A stretch of 64,000 nt of DNA from Capnocytophaga stomatis (lineage in GTDB: Bacteria > Bacteroidota > Bacteroidia > Flavobacteriales > Flavobacteriaceae), in the NCBI RefSeq assembly GCF_002302635.1, contig NZ_CP022387.1:372001-436000 (forward strand), in the 5' to 3' direction. The notes below the pieces were generated by a model. That model searched no databases. It had not been told where the DNA came from and saw nothing but the letters and a program-made list of their open reading frames with translations. The translations under genes were made by a program, and so were the position numbers. Below are positions 24,540 to 34,617 of the stretch, in pieces; the stretch's first letter is position 1; the number at the start of each line of letters is the position of its first letter.

Positions 24540-26843
24540 ATGGCAAAAAATACAAATAATACAAAAAAAAATAAAAGCTTTTTTGTAAAATGGTTCTGGC
24601 GGATATTTGCCGGAGGGATAATATTCGTGGTGCTTTTATTTATGTTTGCTTCTTGGGGATTCTTAGGAGAAATGCCTGATTTTAAAAGACTTGAAAACCC
24701 TGAAACCAATTTAGCTACGGAAATAGTTAGTTCGGATGGAAAAACGTTGGGTAAATTTTACTTGGACGACAACCGTACTCCTGTGAAATACAAGGATTTA
24801 CCAAAGCATTTAGTTGATGCATTAGTTGCCACTGAAGATGAGCGTTTCTATGAACATTCAGGAATTGATGCTCGAGGAACATTGCGTGCCATTGCTTTTC
24901 TGGGAAGCAAAGGAGGGGCTTCAACAATAACGCAACAGCTTGCAAAACAGCTATTTCACGGAACAAAAGCTCGCGGACTGGAACGTTACACTCAAAAAAT
25001 TAAAGAATGGGTGATTTCCACACGTTTGGAAACTCAATACACTAAAGAAGAAATTCTGACGATGTACTTCAACATATATGATTTTGGTTATCAAGCTGAT
25101 GGAATCCGTTCCGCATCACGTATCTTTTTTGATAAAGAACCACAAGATTTATTGATTGAAGAGAGTGCTGTGTTGGTAGGAATGTTTAAAAACTCTTCCC
25201 TTTACAATCCTGTGCGAAATCCAAAAGGAGTTACAAACAGGCGAAATGTAGTTCTTTCACAAATGGCTAAAAATAAATACATTAGCAATAAAATGAGAGA
25301 CTCTCTGCAACAAATTCCTCTGAAAATTAACTTTACTCCCGAAAGCCACAATGAAGGAATTGCTACCTATTTTCGTGAATATTTACGTTCATATATGCGA
25401 GATTGGATTGAAAAAAATCCTAAACCAGACGGCTCAAAACACAATCTGTATTTGGACGGAATGAAAGTTTATACAACCATTGACTCCAAAATGCAAACTT
25501 ATGCGGAAATGGCTGTAAAAGAGCATATGATGCGACTTCAAAAGGCTTTTGATGCAGAAAATAATCCTACTAAAAATAAAACTTATCCGTTTTTAGATAT
25601 TTCCAAAGATGAGTTCAACACCTTGATAACAAGGGCAATGAAAAACTCCGAACGATGGAGAAAAATGAAATCTTTAGGATATTCCGAAGATGAAATCAAA
25701 GAATCTTTTACGAAGAAAGCGGAAATGAGAATCTTTTCGTGGGCAGGCGAAAAAGACACGATTATGACTCCAAAGGATTCTATTCTTTACTATAAGGCTT
25801 TCTTACGTACGGGAATGATGTCAATGGAGCCACAAACGGGACACATAAAAGCTTGGGTGGGAGGCATTAACTACAAGCATTTCCAATATGACCAAGTGAT
25901 TCAAGGTGCCAGACAAACCGGTTCTACATTCAAGCCCTTTGTTTATGCAACTGCAATCGATCAATTACATTATTCTCCTTGCTACGAATTACCTGATATT
26001 CAAACTTGTATCGAAGAAGGAAAATATCAAAACGTAACTGCTTGGTGTCCTAAAAATTCCAACGGGAAGTTCTCAGGTAAAATGATGACACTAAAGTATG
26101 CTCTGGCAAATTCAGTCAATTCCATTACAGTTAATCTGATGGATAAAGTGGGTCCTGTTCCTGTAATTAATATGGTTAGAAATTTAGGAATTACCTCTGA
26201 AATTCCGGAAATGCCTTCAATTGCTTTGGGTACTTCTGATGCTACGGTTTACGAAATGGTAGGAGCTTATGGCACATTTGCCAACGAAGGCGTATATGTC
26301 AAACCTATTTTGGTAACCCGTATTGAAGATAAAAACGGAACCGTTCTGTTTGAAAACACTCCTGAAACTCACGATGTTGTAAGTGCTGATGTGGCTCGTG
26401 CTGTTGTAAATTTAATGGAAGGAGTTACGCAATATGGTTCGGGAGCAAGACTCAGAACCAAAGGAGCTGATTCTTATAACAGTTTGTACAAAAATGTGAT
26501 GACAGGCTATCCGTATGCCTTTACGAATCCAATTGCAGGAAAAACAGGAACAACTCAAAACAACAGTGATGGTTGGTTTATGGGAATGGTTCCGAATTTG
26601 GTTACCGGAGTTTGGGTAGGTGGCGAAGACCGAGCCGTACACTTTAAAGGCACTACCTATGGGCAAGGAGCAACAATGGCACTACCCATTTGGGGATATT
26701 ATATGAAAAAATGCTATGAAGACAAAGAATTAAGTGTGTCAAAAGCTGCTTTTCCTTCTCCTCAAAATATGGAAATCCCCGTTGATTGTAAAAAAGACGA
26801 ACAATCAAGTGACGGAGACGATTTCGGACAGATTGATTTTTAA
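24540..26843 (+). CDS. Bifunctional penicillin-binding protein 1A
   Basis: A 767-residue class A PBP that polymerises glycan strands and crosslinks peptides in the periplasm. It has a short cytoplasmic basic tail and one membrane anchor (about residues 20-42). The glycosyltransferase domain shows ATEDERFYEHSGIDARGTLRA (catalytic Glu) and GGASTITQQLAKQLF. The transpeptidase domain has the active-site Ser in TGSTFKPFVYATA, SVNSIT as the SxN motif, and GKTGTTQNNSDGWF as the KTG motif. It is the last gene of the ricT-gldH-PBP unit and overlaps the convergent murI gene by 4 bases. Confidence 0.95.
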   Translation: MAKNTNNTKKNKSFFVKWFWRIFAGGIIFVVLLFMFASWGFLGEMPDFKRLENPETNLATEIVSSDGKTLGKFYLDDNRTPVKYKDLPKHLVDALVATEDERFYEHSGIDARGTLRAIAFLGSKGGASTITQQLAKQLFHGTKARGLERYTQKIKEWVISTRLETQYTKEEILTMYFNIYDFGYQADGIRSASRIFFDKEPQDLLIEESAVLVGMFKNSSLYNPVRNPKGVTNRRNVVLSQMAKNKYISNKMRDSLQQIPLKINFTPESHNEGIATYFREYLRSYMRDWIEKNPKPDGSKHNLYLDGMKVYTTIDSKMQTYAEMAVKEHMMRLQKAFDAENNPTKNKTYPFLDISKDEFNTLITRAMKNSERWRKMKSLGYSEDEIKESFTKKAEMRIFSWAGEKDTIMTPKDSILYYKAFLRTGMMSMEPQTGHIKAWVGGINYKHFQYDQVIQGARQTGSTFKPFVYATAIDQLHYSPCYELPDIQTCIEEGKYQNVTAWCPKNSNGKFSGKMMTLKYALANSVNSITVNLMDKVGPVPVINMVRNLGITSEIPEMPSIALGTSDATVYEMVGAYGTFANEGVYVKPILVTRIEDKNGTVLFENTPETHDVVSADVARAVVNLMEGVTQYGSGARLRTKGADSYNSLYKNVMTGYPYAFTNPIAGKTGTTQNNSDGWFMGMVPNLVTGVWVGGEDRAVHFKGTTYGQGATMALPIWGYYMKKCYEDKELSVSKAAFPSPQNMEIPVDCKKDEQSSDGDDFGQIDF

Positions 26844-27634
26844 ATCTTTTGAAGTTCCAAATTATCTATATTTGGTGCAAATTGTTGTAAAACAGATAAA
26901 TCCCCATCACTAAACCAAATGTGATGGGGTTTGTTTTTAGTATCGTTCAACAGATTGCTTTGTGAAAGTATGTTTTTTGTCTGTTTTGCAACGGCATATC
27001 CCGAATCTATCACCTTTATATTTTCTGGGATAATCTTTTGGATTTGAGGCAATAAATACGGATAATGAGTACAACCAAGTACAAGATAATCTATATTTTC
27101 TTCCACCATAGGGAGCAAATACTTCTTTAATAATTCAAACATTTCAGGACTTTCTATCTGTCCCTTTTCAATAAGATTGACTAACCCCTCCCCTATTTTT
27201 TCAACGATTTGAATTCCTTCTCGTTTAATCAAATCATTGCTCGTTTTCATAAATAATTCACTTGAAAGTGTACCTTTAGTTGCCAAAACACCAACTTTTT
27301 TAGTAATACTTTGTAATCCGGCAGGCTTAATAGCCGGCTCTATGCCAATGAAAGAAATATCTTTGTATTTGGCACGCAAATGTGATATCGCATTTGTTGT
27401 TCCTGTGTTACAAGCAACTACAATGATTTTAACTTCCTTTTCCAGCAGAAATTCCGTATTTTTTTCACATAGAACGATAATTTCTTCTTTCGTTTTTCCT
27501 CCATACGGAGCGTTTTTATTATCTGCAAGAAACAATGTATTTTCATAAGGCATAAGTTTTACTATTTCCTTCCAAATAGTGGTTCCTCCTACCCCTGAAT
27601 CAAATAATCCTATTGGCTTTTCTTTATTAATCAT
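26840..27634 (-). CDS. murI: Glutamate racemase
   Basis: A 264-residue enzyme making D-glutamate for peptidoglycan. IGLFDSGVGGTTIWKEI near the N-terminus holds the Asp of the active site; the two catalytic cysteines are in VVACNTGTTNA (Cys75) and VLGCTHYPYLLP (about residue 186). The length is normal. The start is the ATG at 27634; nine extra in-frame codons upstream begin without a canonical start and overlap the preceding terminator. It is downstream of the ompH pair on the same strand, separated from them by that terminator. Confidence 0.95.
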   Translation of the reverse strand: MINKEKPIGLFDSGVGGTTIWKEIVKLMPYENTLFLADNKNAPYGGKTKEEIIVLCEKNTEFLLEKEVKIIVVACNTGTTNAISHLRAKYKDISFIGIEPAIKPAGLQSITKKVGVLATKGTLSSELFMKTSNDLIKREGIQIVEKIGEGLVNLIEKGQIESPEMFELLKKYLLPMVEENIDYLVLGCTHYPYLLPQIQKIIPENIKVIDSGYAVAKQTKNILSQSNLLNDTKNKPHHIWFSDGDLSVLQQFAPNIDNLELQKI

Positions 27635-27650
27635 AATACAAAAATAAAAA

Positions 27651-27674
27651 AGTGCCCGCAAAACACGAACACTT
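27651..27674 (-). terminator. Intrinsic terminator after the second ompH gene
   Basis: Imperfect stem AGTGCCCG / CGAACACT; on the minus strand it is followed by TTTTTTATTTT. It lies between ompH and murI. Confidence 0.65.
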
Positions 27675-27705
27675 TTAACTAAAATTATTTGTATATTATG
27701 GACAA

Positions 27706-28239
27706 TTAAAATCCTAATTCTTTTTTTACTGCACTGTATAAATCAGTTCCTTTAGCTACAATCACTCCTGAACCATTGCTTGAATCCAAAACGTATTGAA
27801 TTCCTTGTGCAGCAGCAACTTTTTCAACAGCAGCTCTTACTTTTTTCAAAATTGGCTCAATCAATTCTTGTTGTTTTTTCTGAATTGTCATAGAAGCTGT
27901 TTGCTGTGCCTGACGCAGATTGTTCTCCATTGTTTGAAGTTCTTCTGATTTTTTAAGGAATTCTGACTCTCTCGCTTTTAATTGAGCTTCTGTTAAAGCA
28001 GACACCTCATTCTGATACGCTTGAGCTTTGGTTTGAAGTTCCTTAATTGACGCTTGAAAATCAGCCTCATAAGTTTGTTGTAATTTTTTCAATTGAGCTT
28101 CAGCCGATTTTCTTTCAGGCATTTCTTCCAAAAGCTTTTGTGTATCAATGTGGGCTATTTTGTTTTGTGCAGTAGCCATTGATGTTGCTCCTAATACAAG
28201 AGCCAATGCAATCATAATTGTTTTAAAGTTTTTCATCAT
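27706..28239 (-). CDS. OmpH/Skp-family periplasmic chaperone (second copy)
   Basis: A 177-residue protein with a signal peptide (IMIALALVLGATSMATAQ) and a long coiled-coil hairpin (about residues 40-140, KSAEAQLKKLQQTYEADFQ and onward) flanked by the small beta body (KIAHIDTQKLLEEMP at the start, IQYVLDSSNGSGVIVA near the end). This is the Skp fold, which holds unfolded outer-membrane proteins for the Bam complex. ATGs at 28239 and 28236 are both possible. It follows another ompH gene and bamA in the same operon, which fits the role. Confidence 0.92.
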   Translation of the reverse strand: MMKNFKTIMIALALVLGATSMATAQNKIAHIDTQKLLEEMPERKSAEAQLKKLQQTYEADFQASIKELQTKAQAYQNEVSALTEAQLKARESEFLKKSEELQTMENNLRQAQQTASMTIQKKQQELIEPILKKVRAAVEKVAAAQGIQYVLDSSNGSGVIVAKGTDLYSAVKKELGF

Positions 28240-28274
28240 CTTACTTGTGTTTATAAATTATTAATGTTAGTACT

Positions 28275-29057
28275 CTATTTATTCTTTTTTTGTTTTGCTT
28301 CTTGTTGTTTTTGTAAGCGTTCAGCTTTTTCTTTTTCTTTCTGTGCTTGTTCTTCCGCTCGTTTGCGTCGTGTTTCTTCTATGCGTTTTTGCTTTTCCTT
28401 TTCGTACTCAGCTCTTTTTCTTTCCTTTTCTTGCTCTAATTCTTTACGTTTTTTTGTTCGTTCATCAACAAACTCAAAATCATAACTTTCCTTTAAAAGC
28501 TCCCCTATTTCTTTATTTCTGTCCTCCGCATTGTCTTTTCTTCTCAAAATCCGAAGCACAACATTGGTTAAATTATGCTGATTGTTTGAATAAAGCATCG
28601 AAACTTCACTTTTTTCAAAAATCATATCATATTTTCTGAGCTTTCCTATTTCTTGAACAATATTAAACACTTGGTCTTGAATTGGCTTGGCTAACATAAA
28701 TTTTTGAGTGACATACTCTCCATTTTCGGCTCCAAACTTTTGCTCTTTATAAGCATTCAAATTATGTTCAAGCAGGCTTATTTCTTGTTGCTTATCCTTG
28801 ATGAGTTCAGCCGTTAACAATGATTTTTCAGCCTCCAGCTTATCTTTTTCATCTTGAATTTGCTTCTGGCGTTTTTCTATCTCAAGTTGCCAGCCATTCA
28901 CTTGCAAGGCAAATTGTTCATTAGCTACTTTATATTCCTCCAAATTTGACAAAATAAAATCCATATCCACATACCCAATCTTAACTCCTTTTTGAGCGGA
29001 TATAAAACTTGCCGTTAAGAACAAGCCCGAAAGCAAGATATGTTTTAGTTTTATCAT
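28275..29057 (-). CDS. OmpH/Skp-family periplasmic chaperone with charged tail
   Basis: A 260-residue protein. Signal peptide to about residue 21 (LLSGLFLTASFISAQ), then the Skp-type beginning VKIGYVDMDFILSNLEEYKVANEQF and coiled coils. The last about 60 residues are an almost pure Lys/Glu/Arg/Gln helix (KKRKELEQEKERKRAEYEKE and following), an extension beyond the usual 160-180 residue Skp. The ATG at 29057 starts the signal peptide; upstream in-frame codons lie in the bamA gap. Flavobacterial genomes commonly have this long-then-short ompH pair after bamA. Confidence 0.9.
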   Translation of the reverse strand: MIKLKHILLSGLFLTASFISAQKGVKIGYVDMDFILSNLEEYKVANEQFALQVNGWQLEIEKRQKQIQDEKDKLEAEKSLLTAELIKDKQQEISLLEHNLNAYKEQKFGAENGEYVTQKFMLAKPIQDQVFNIVQEIGKLRKYDMIFEKSEVSMLYSNNQHNLTNVVLRILRRKDNAEDRNKEIGELLKESYDFEFVDERTKKRKELEQEKERKRAEYEKEKQKRIEETRRKRAEEQAQKEKEKAERLQKQQEAKQKKNK

Positions 29058-29116
29058 AGCTAAAAAACTTTTATACGTTCTTCTATTTATTGCATAGAAA
29101 ATATCGTGCCAAATTT

Positions 29117-31657
29117 TTAGAATTGCTGTCCGAAAATGAAATGTGTTTGCCAACCGCCATTGGTATTTGAGTTTAACGGCTTATCAAATCCGTAACCGAA
29201 ATCAATTCCTAACATACCAAATTGAGGCATAAACAATCTCAAGCCCAATCCTGCTGAACGCTTGATTTGGAAAGGATTAAAATTTGAAAATCCTGAATAA
29301 GTCCCTCCTCCTTCAGCAAAGGCTAACCCATAAATTGACGCCATCGGTTTCAACGTAATTGGGTAACGCAACTCCAAAGAAAATTTGTTATAAATATTTT
29401 CTCCGTCAGGCGATGAAAGTGAATAATTCGTATATCCACGCATTTGAATGTTATCCCGTCCGTCCATTGAATAATACCCTAAACCATCACCTCCCATAAA
29501 GAATCTTTCAAAAGGTACAATTCCTCTATCTTTATTATATGCACCTAAGTACCCGAAATCAGCTCCGAACTTCAATACTAATTTGTCATAAATATTTGTG
29601 TACCAAGTTCCGTTAAGTTTTATTTTGTAGAATTCCAACCAATGGAAACGTTTTTGGTCAATTTCTGCCATTTTTGCAGTATCTCTGTTGGCTTCTGCCT
29701 GTGAACTTTCAGCAGATAACGACTTGTAATCCACGTTATTAAATAGTGAATATGGAGGTGTTACCTTCGCACTGATTGAAAAACTACTACCCGACATCGG
29801 GAAAATAGGGTTCGGACCGCTTGAATTTCTCGATAAAGCAACCGTGTAAGCCAAAGAGTTAGACTCTCCCTCATTGAATGTAAACAATCCTAACGAATAG
29901 TTTCTCAAATCATAATGTTGATAACTCAATGCGTGCGAAATTTGGAAATAATCGTCTGGCACTCTGAGGCGTTTTGCAAGTCCTACACTTGCTCCCGTTA
30001 TGAAAACTCTTTTGCTTCTATCCACATCATACGTGTAGTAATTATACCCGAATTGCTCCGTACGATTGAATGAAATTGAAAATTGTACAGGTTGTTTCCC
30101 TCCGAACCAAGGTTCCGTAAATGAGAATCCGTACGTTCTGTAATATCTACTGGCTTGTATGTTAAGAGATAAATTCTGTCCGTCACCCATCGGAATCGGC
30201 ATTCTATCATAAGCCTTCTTGTTAAAAATATTTCTGATAGAAAAGTTGTTGAAAACCAATGCTAATGTACCGATGAAAGAACCTCCACCGTAACCACCTT
30301 GTAACTGTATTTGGCTGGAACCTGTTTCTGTTAGGTTATACTCAACATCCACTGTACCTGCAACATCATCGGCATTTTTCAAATCAGGAACAATATTCTG
30401 AGCATCAAAAAGTTGCAACTGACCTAATTCACGAATTGTACGTACTACAGCATCTTTGTTATATAAATACCCCGGACGTGTGCGCAACTCACGGAAAATC
30501 ACGTGGTCATTAGTGCGTTGGTTTCCTACTACTGTAACTTTATTAAAATACGCAGGCTTTCCTTCGGAAATTCGCACTTCAAAATTAATTGTGTCATTTA
30601 CCACAGAAGTTTCTACAGGAATAACCCGTGCGAATAAATATCCGCTATTTTGATATAAGTTATAAACATCCTCCGCATCAGGTTTAGTTTGGTCCTGAAG
30701 GCGTTTTTTAAGATGAACACCATTATATACATCTCCTTTTTTGATACCTAAAATTTGATGTAAAATTCGGTCATTATACACCGAGTTTCCTAAAAAGCGA
30801 ATATCTCCAAAGTAATATCTGTGTCCTTCCTCCAAAGCAATGTTCAGATTTACATTACCTTCAGCATCATATGTTAGTGTATCACTTACAACTCGGGCAT
30901 CTCGATATCCATTTTCTTTGTAAAAATCGACCAATGACACCAAATCCTCATCGTAATCCTTAGCTACATACTTTGAACGTTTCCAAAAACGACCAAAAGT
31001 GCGTTGCTTTGTGTTTTTGAGCTTTCTGCGAAGTTTTTCATCAGAAAATTTTTCATTACCTGCAAAAGTGATTTTGTCCACTTTCACTTTGTTTCCTTTA
31101 TCAATATGAACCAACATATTTACTCCGTTGGCATCTGTGGTATCTACCTTAGTATCAATGGTTACTTTTGTATTGAGATATCCTTCTTTTCGATATTTAT
31201 TAATAATGTAGTTTTTGGTATCTGCAATGAAACTCTCGTTTACCTTCGTTCCTTTTTTTAAGTTGGCATTTTTTATGATTTCCTCAGCCTTTTTCTCACG
31301 AATTCCCGTTACTTTTGCATCGATAAGTGACGGAATTTCCTTAATGGCGAGTTCCAAAAACGCCTTATCTCCTTCTATTCGTTGGATATAAATATTTACG
31401 TCACTGAACAACTTATAGCCCCATAATTTGTGAATTATAGCACTGAATTTTTCACCGGGAATAATAATTTCATCACCCACTCTCAGCCCCGAAGTAGTCA
31501 AGATAGTTTGTGCATTGTAACGTTTTGAACCTGTTACCTCAATTCCTCCAATGATATATTTTTTCCCATTCTCTATTGATAATCTCTCTTCCTCTTGAGC
31601 ATTTACAAGTCCTACGATTGCAGACAATGCTATAAATAAATATTTCTTCAATGACAT
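29117..31657 (-). CDS. bamA: Outer-membrane assembly factor BamA
   Basis: An 846-residue Omp85 protein that inserts beta-barrel proteins into the outer membrane. A signal peptide (LFIALSAIVGLVNAQ) is followed by five POTRA domains (about residues 25-450, beginning YIIGGIEVTGSKRYN) and a 16-stranded barrel with the loop-6 motif region (FFMGGDGLGYYSMDGRDNIQMRGY) and the C-terminal strand WQTHFIFGQQF. The start is the ATG at 31657, five bases past the uppS stop codon. Operon: DUF6089 gene, uppS, bamA, ompH, ompH. Confidence 0.96.
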   Translation of the reverse strand: MSLKKYLFIALSAIVGLVNAQEEERLSIENGKKYIIGGIEVTGSKRYNAQTILTTSGLRVGDEIIIPGEKFSAIIHKLWGYKLFSDVNIYIQRIEGDKAFLELAIKEIPSLIDAKVTGIREKKAEEIIKNANLKKGTKVNESFIADTKNYIINKYRKEGYLNTKVTIDTKVDTTDANGVNMLVHIDKGNKVKVDKITFAGNEKFSDEKLRRKLKNTKQRTFGRFWKRSKYVAKDYDEDLVSLVDFYKENGYRDARVVSDTLTYDAEGNVNLNIALEEGHRYYFGDIRFLGNSVYNDRILHQILGIKKGDVYNGVHLKKRLQDQTKPDAEDVYNLYQNSGYLFARVIPVETSVVNDTINFEVRISEGKPAYFNKVTVVGNQRTNDHVIFRELRTRPGYLYNKDAVVRTIRELGQLQLFDAQNIVPDLKNADDVAGTVDVEYNLTETGSSQIQLQGGYGGGSFIGTLALVFNNFSIRNIFNKKAYDRMPIPMGDGQNLSLNIQASRYYRTYGFSFTEPWFGGKQPVQFSISFNRTEQFGYNYYTYDVDRSKRVFITGASVGLAKRLRVPDDYFQISHALSYQHYDLRNYSLGLFTFNEGESNSLAYTVALSRNSSGPNPIFPMSGSSFSISAKVTPPYSLFNNVDYKSLSAESSQAEANRDTAKMAEIDQKRFHWLEFYKIKLNGTWYTNIYDKLVLKFGADFGYLGAYNKDRGIVPFERFFMGGDGLGYYSMDGRDNIQMRGYTNYSLSSPDGENIYNKFSLELRYPITLKPMASIYGLAFAEGGGTYSGFSNFNPFQIKRSAGLGLRLFMPQFGMLGIDFGYGFDKPLNSNTNGGWQTHFIFGQQF

Positions 31658-31661
31658 ACGT

Positions 31662-32387
31662 TTACTTAAGTTGTTCGCTTGTTTTTCCAAATCTTCTCTC
31701 TCTTTTTTGATAATTTAATATCGCCTCATTTAAGTGATTTTTGTTAAAATCAGGCCAAAGCACATCTGTAAAATACAATTCGGCGTAGGCAATTTGCCAT
31801 AACAAAAAGTTACTAATGCGATACTCACCACTTGTTCTGATAAGCAAATCCACATCTGGCAAATCGTGAGTGTAAAGGTACGAATTAATTACAGATTCGT
31901 TTATATTTTCTGCAGAAATAACTCCGTTTTTCACATCCGTAGCAATGTTTTTTATAGCCGTAGAAAGCTCCTCCCGAGCTCCGTAGCCCAAAGCCAAAGT
32001 GAGTATTAATCCTGTGTTATTCTTCAGTTTATCAATTGTTTCTAATAATGTTTCTTTCGCTTTTTTAGGAAAATGGTCTAATCTTCCTATTGTTTTTAAA
32101 CGAATGTTATTCTCATTCAACGATTTCGATTCCTTTTTTAAGAATTTAACCAAAAGCTCCATCAAGGCATTTACCTCAATAGCAGGACGATTCCAATTTT
32201 CTGTTGAAAAGGCATATAAAGTAAGGTATCCAATATTGTTTTCCACACAATATTCTACGGTTTGCCTTACTGCTTTCATTGCACTTTCGTGACCAAAAAT
32301 TCGCATCATTCCCTGCTTTTTTGCCCAACGACCATTACCGTCCATAATAATGGCAAGATGCTTAGGATAATTTGTTATCTCTTCCAT
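31662..32387 (-). CDS. uppS: Isoprenyl (undecaprenyl) diphosphate synthase
   Basis: A 241-residue cis-prenyltransferase building the C55 lipid carrier for cell-wall synthesis. HLAIIMDGNGRWAKKQG holds the catalytic Asp16. TLYAFSTENWNRP, LLIRTSGEYRISNFLLWQIAYAEL and FTDVLWPDF are the standard motifs. It sits 13 bases downstream of the DUF6089 gene and 4 bases upstream of bamA, so it belongs to the envelope-assembly operon. Confidence 0.95.
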   Translation of the reverse strand: MEEITNYPKHLAIIMDGNGRWAKKQGMMRIFGHESAMKAVRQTVEYCVENNIGYLTLYAFSTENWNRPAIEVNALMELLVKFLKKESKSLNENNIRLKTIGRLDHFPKKAKETLLETIDKLKNNTGLILTLALGYGAREELSTAIKNIATDVKNGVISAENINESVINSYLYTHDLPDVDLLIRTSGEYRISNFLLWQIAYAELYFTDVLWPDFNKNHLNEAILNYQKRERRFGKTSEQLK

Positions 32388-32400
32388 ATTCTTTTTAATC

Positions 32401-33090
32401 CTAATTGCAATAACACGGTTTTCTTCCGAATGTGTAAGTTAAGGTAACGCCTGAAAAAGTATAGTAATCCTTAGTTGCAACATTTCCAAACGACGCACCA
32501 TATTTAGGAGTACTTCCGTCCAAGTTGTTTGTGAAAGTAAAACGTGTTCCTACCTCAACTGCCACTACAAAATATATTCCCATTTTTGCTTTTACGCCAA
32601 GCACAACAGGGAGAGCCCAAGTGCTGTATATTTTTGATGTTTTTCTCGCTTCCTGTTGCCTTATCAATAAACTTTCGAAGTACAAATCATCGTGTTCAAT
32701 GTAGGAAATTCCCGTAAATAGATAAGGTGTTATGGGTCTGTCAAGAGGTTTATGCATATTGAATTTGAAGAAGTTATACTCTGCTCCCAAACTCGCTTCA
32801 ACAATCTTGTTGGAAAAAGAAAAACCTCGATTCACTTTCCCCACCACATCAGATTGTTTGTCTTTTCCTGTCAAATTAGTTGTGCTTACTTGCAAACGCA
32901 AAGCCATTTTGTCGTGAAAATTCCACTTATATAAACCTCCAAAAGCCAACTTGTTAGGAAGCACATAATGCGTTCTTCCAACGTCACTAATAGGATTACT
33001 ACCACCCAAAAAAACACCTATTTCGTGCGTTTGGGCTGTCACTGCCTGCATCCCTAAAAGAATTGCTATGTAATATAAATACCTATGCAT
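32401..33090 (-). CDS. DUF6089-type outer-membrane beta-barrel protein
   Basis: A 229-residue protein with a signal peptide (YLYYIAILLGMQAVTAQ) and alternating beta-strands ending in FSGVTLTYTFGRKPCYCN. HEIGVFLGGSNPISDVGRTHYVLPNKLAFGGLYKWNF is characteristic of the DUF6089 family, which in Flavobacteriia precedes uppS and bamA. I see nothing enzymatic. A small barrel at the outer membrane is expected; its role in envelope assembly is inferred from context only. The ATG at 33090 is chosen because it starts the signal peptide. Confidence 0.85.
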   Translation of the reverse strand: MHRYLYYIAILLGMQAVTAQTHEIGVFLGGSNPISDVGRTHYVLPNKLAFGGLYKWNFHDKMALRLQVSTTNLTGKDKQSDVVGKVNRGFSFSNKIVEASLGAEYNFFKFNMHKPLDRPITPYLFTGISYIEHDDLYFESLLIRQQEARKTSKIYSTWALPVVLGVKAKMGIYFVVAVEVGTRFTFTNNLDGSTPKYGASFGNVATKDYYTFSGVTLTYTFGRKPCYCN

Positions 33091-33107
33091 ACAATAACGA
33101 CAAAGTG

Positions 33108-33115
33108 CAAATATA
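33108..33115 (-). promoter_or_regulatory. -7 promoter element for the DUF6089-uppS-bamA operon
   Basis: On the minus strand GC-flanked TATATTTG fits TAnnTTTG(C), 18 bases ahead of the start codon, so the leader would be short. The rest of 33116-33345 is AT-rich and holds no gene that I can support. Confidence 0.5.
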
Positions 33116-33345
33116 TAAGTTTTATGGAAAATCACATTTATTTTTTCAACAATATTTTTTATTTAACTATTTTATTTTAGTTCACGTGTTAAAATTTAAG
33201 CAATATGAGATATTCAAAAAACTTGATTTTCAAATAAATAAAGATATAATATCAAAATTCAAAATCAGATTATTTTTTAACAAATAACTTTCTGGAATTT
33301 AATTATTTTTTGCTTGATTTCACTTTCTTAAAAACATAAAAAAAT

Positions 33346-33371
33346 AAGGACAGAGAATGAACTCTATCCTT
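33346..33371 (-). terminator. Intrinsic terminator after sucC
   Basis: Stem AAGGACAGAG / CTCTATCCTT with one mismatch; on the minus strand it is followed by a T-rich run. Confidence 0.7.
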
Positions 33372-33396
33372 AAAATTTATTCGGTAAAATAATTTC

Positions 33397-34590
33397 TTAT
33401 TTTAGTACTTCTTTAACTTTGTCAGCTGCTTCTTGGAATAAAATTGCCGAATGCACCGCCAAGCCCGAATTGTCAATAATCTCTTTGGCTATTTCGGCAT
33501 TGGTTCCTTGTAAACGCACTATGATTGGCACGTTAATGTCTCCTCCCATATTTTTATACGCATCTACGATACCTTGTGCCACACGGTCGCAACGTACAAT
33601 TCCACCGAAAATATTAACCAAAATCGCTTTTACATTTGGGTCTTTCAAAATAATACGGAAAGCCGTTTCCACACGTTTGGCATCAGCAGTTCCTCCAACA
33701 TCCAAGAAATTCGCCGGAGAACCACCTGCTTGCTTAATCAAATCCATTGTTGCCATCGCAAGTCCGGCTCCGTTTACCATACATCCTACGTTTCCATCTA
33801 AAGCTACATAGTTAAGTCCCACAGCTTTAGCCTCCACTTCAATCGGATTTTCTTCACGCAAATCACGTAACTCAGCATAATCTTTATGACGATAAAGCGA
33901 ATTATCATCAAGAGTTACTTTAGCATCTACAGCCAAAATTTTATTGTCAGAAGTTTTTAAAACGGGATTAATTTCAAAAAGACTTGAATCGGAAGAAACA
34001 TACGCATTGTACAACGCTGTTACAAATTTCACCATTTCTTTCTGTGCATCACCCGAAAGCCCTAAGTTGAAAGCAATTTGACGAGCTTGGAAAGGCAACA
34101 ACCCCACAGCCGGGTCAATTTCTTCAGTAAATATCAAATGAGGAGTTTCTTCAGCAACTGTTTCAATATCCATTCCTCCTTCGGTTGAATACATAATCAT
34201 ATTTTTTCCTTTGGAACGGTCAAGCAAAACAGACATATAAAACTCTTCAGGTTTGCTTTCTCCCGGATAATACACATCTTCAGCGATAAGCACCTGATGT
34301 ACTTTTTTACCTTCTGGTGGCGTTTGTGGTGTAACTAAGTTCATACCAATAATTTGCTGTGCAAGCGGTTCAACTTCTTGCAATCCCTTGGCTAACTTTA
34401 CCCCGCCTCCTTTTCCGCGTCCGCCCGCGTGAATTTGAGCTTTAACTACATACCATTGCGTTCCCGTTTCGGCTGTTAGCTGTTTTGCTGCTTCTACCGC
34501 TTCTTTTGGGCTTTGTGCTACGATTCCGCGTTGTACACGTACGCCAAAACTTGAAAGTATCTCTTTTCCTTGATATTCGTGTAAATTCAT
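33397..34590 (-). CDS. sucC: Succinyl-CoA synthetase (ADP-forming) beta subunit
   Basis: A 397-residue ATP-grasp protein. With the alpha subunit it converts succinyl-CoA to succinate with nucleotide triphosphate formation in the TCA cycle. MNLHEYQGKEILSSFGV opens the ATP-grasp fold; VKAQIHAGGRGKGGGVKLA binds the nucleotide; FEINPVL and LDVGGTADAKRVETAF are further family markers, with NIFGGIVRCDRVAQGI near the C-terminus. sucD is not adjacent, so the subunits are encoded apart. It has its own promoter and terminator. Confidence 0.96.
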   Translation of the reverse strand: MNLHEYQGKEILSSFGVRVQRGIVAQSPKEAVEAAKQLTAETGTQWYVVKAQIHAGGRGKGGGVKLAKGLQEVEPLAQQIIGMNLVTPQTPPEGKKVHQVLIAEDVYYPGESKPEEFYMSVLLDRSKGKNMIMYSTEGGMDIETVAEETPHLIFTEEIDPAVGLLPFQARQIAFNLGLSGDAQKEMVKFVTALYNAYVSSDSSLFEINPVLKTSDNKILAVDAKVTLDDNSLYRHKDYAELRDLREENPIEVEAKAVGLNYVALDGNVGCMVNGAGLAMATMDLIKQAGGSPANFLDVGGTADAKRVETAFRIILKDPNVKAILVNIFGGIVRCDRVAQGIVDAYKNMGGDINVPIIVRLQGTNAEIAKEIIDNSGLAVHSAILFQEAADKVKEVLK

Positions 34591-34617
34591 TTGTAATTAA
34601 TTTATAATCCTGATTGA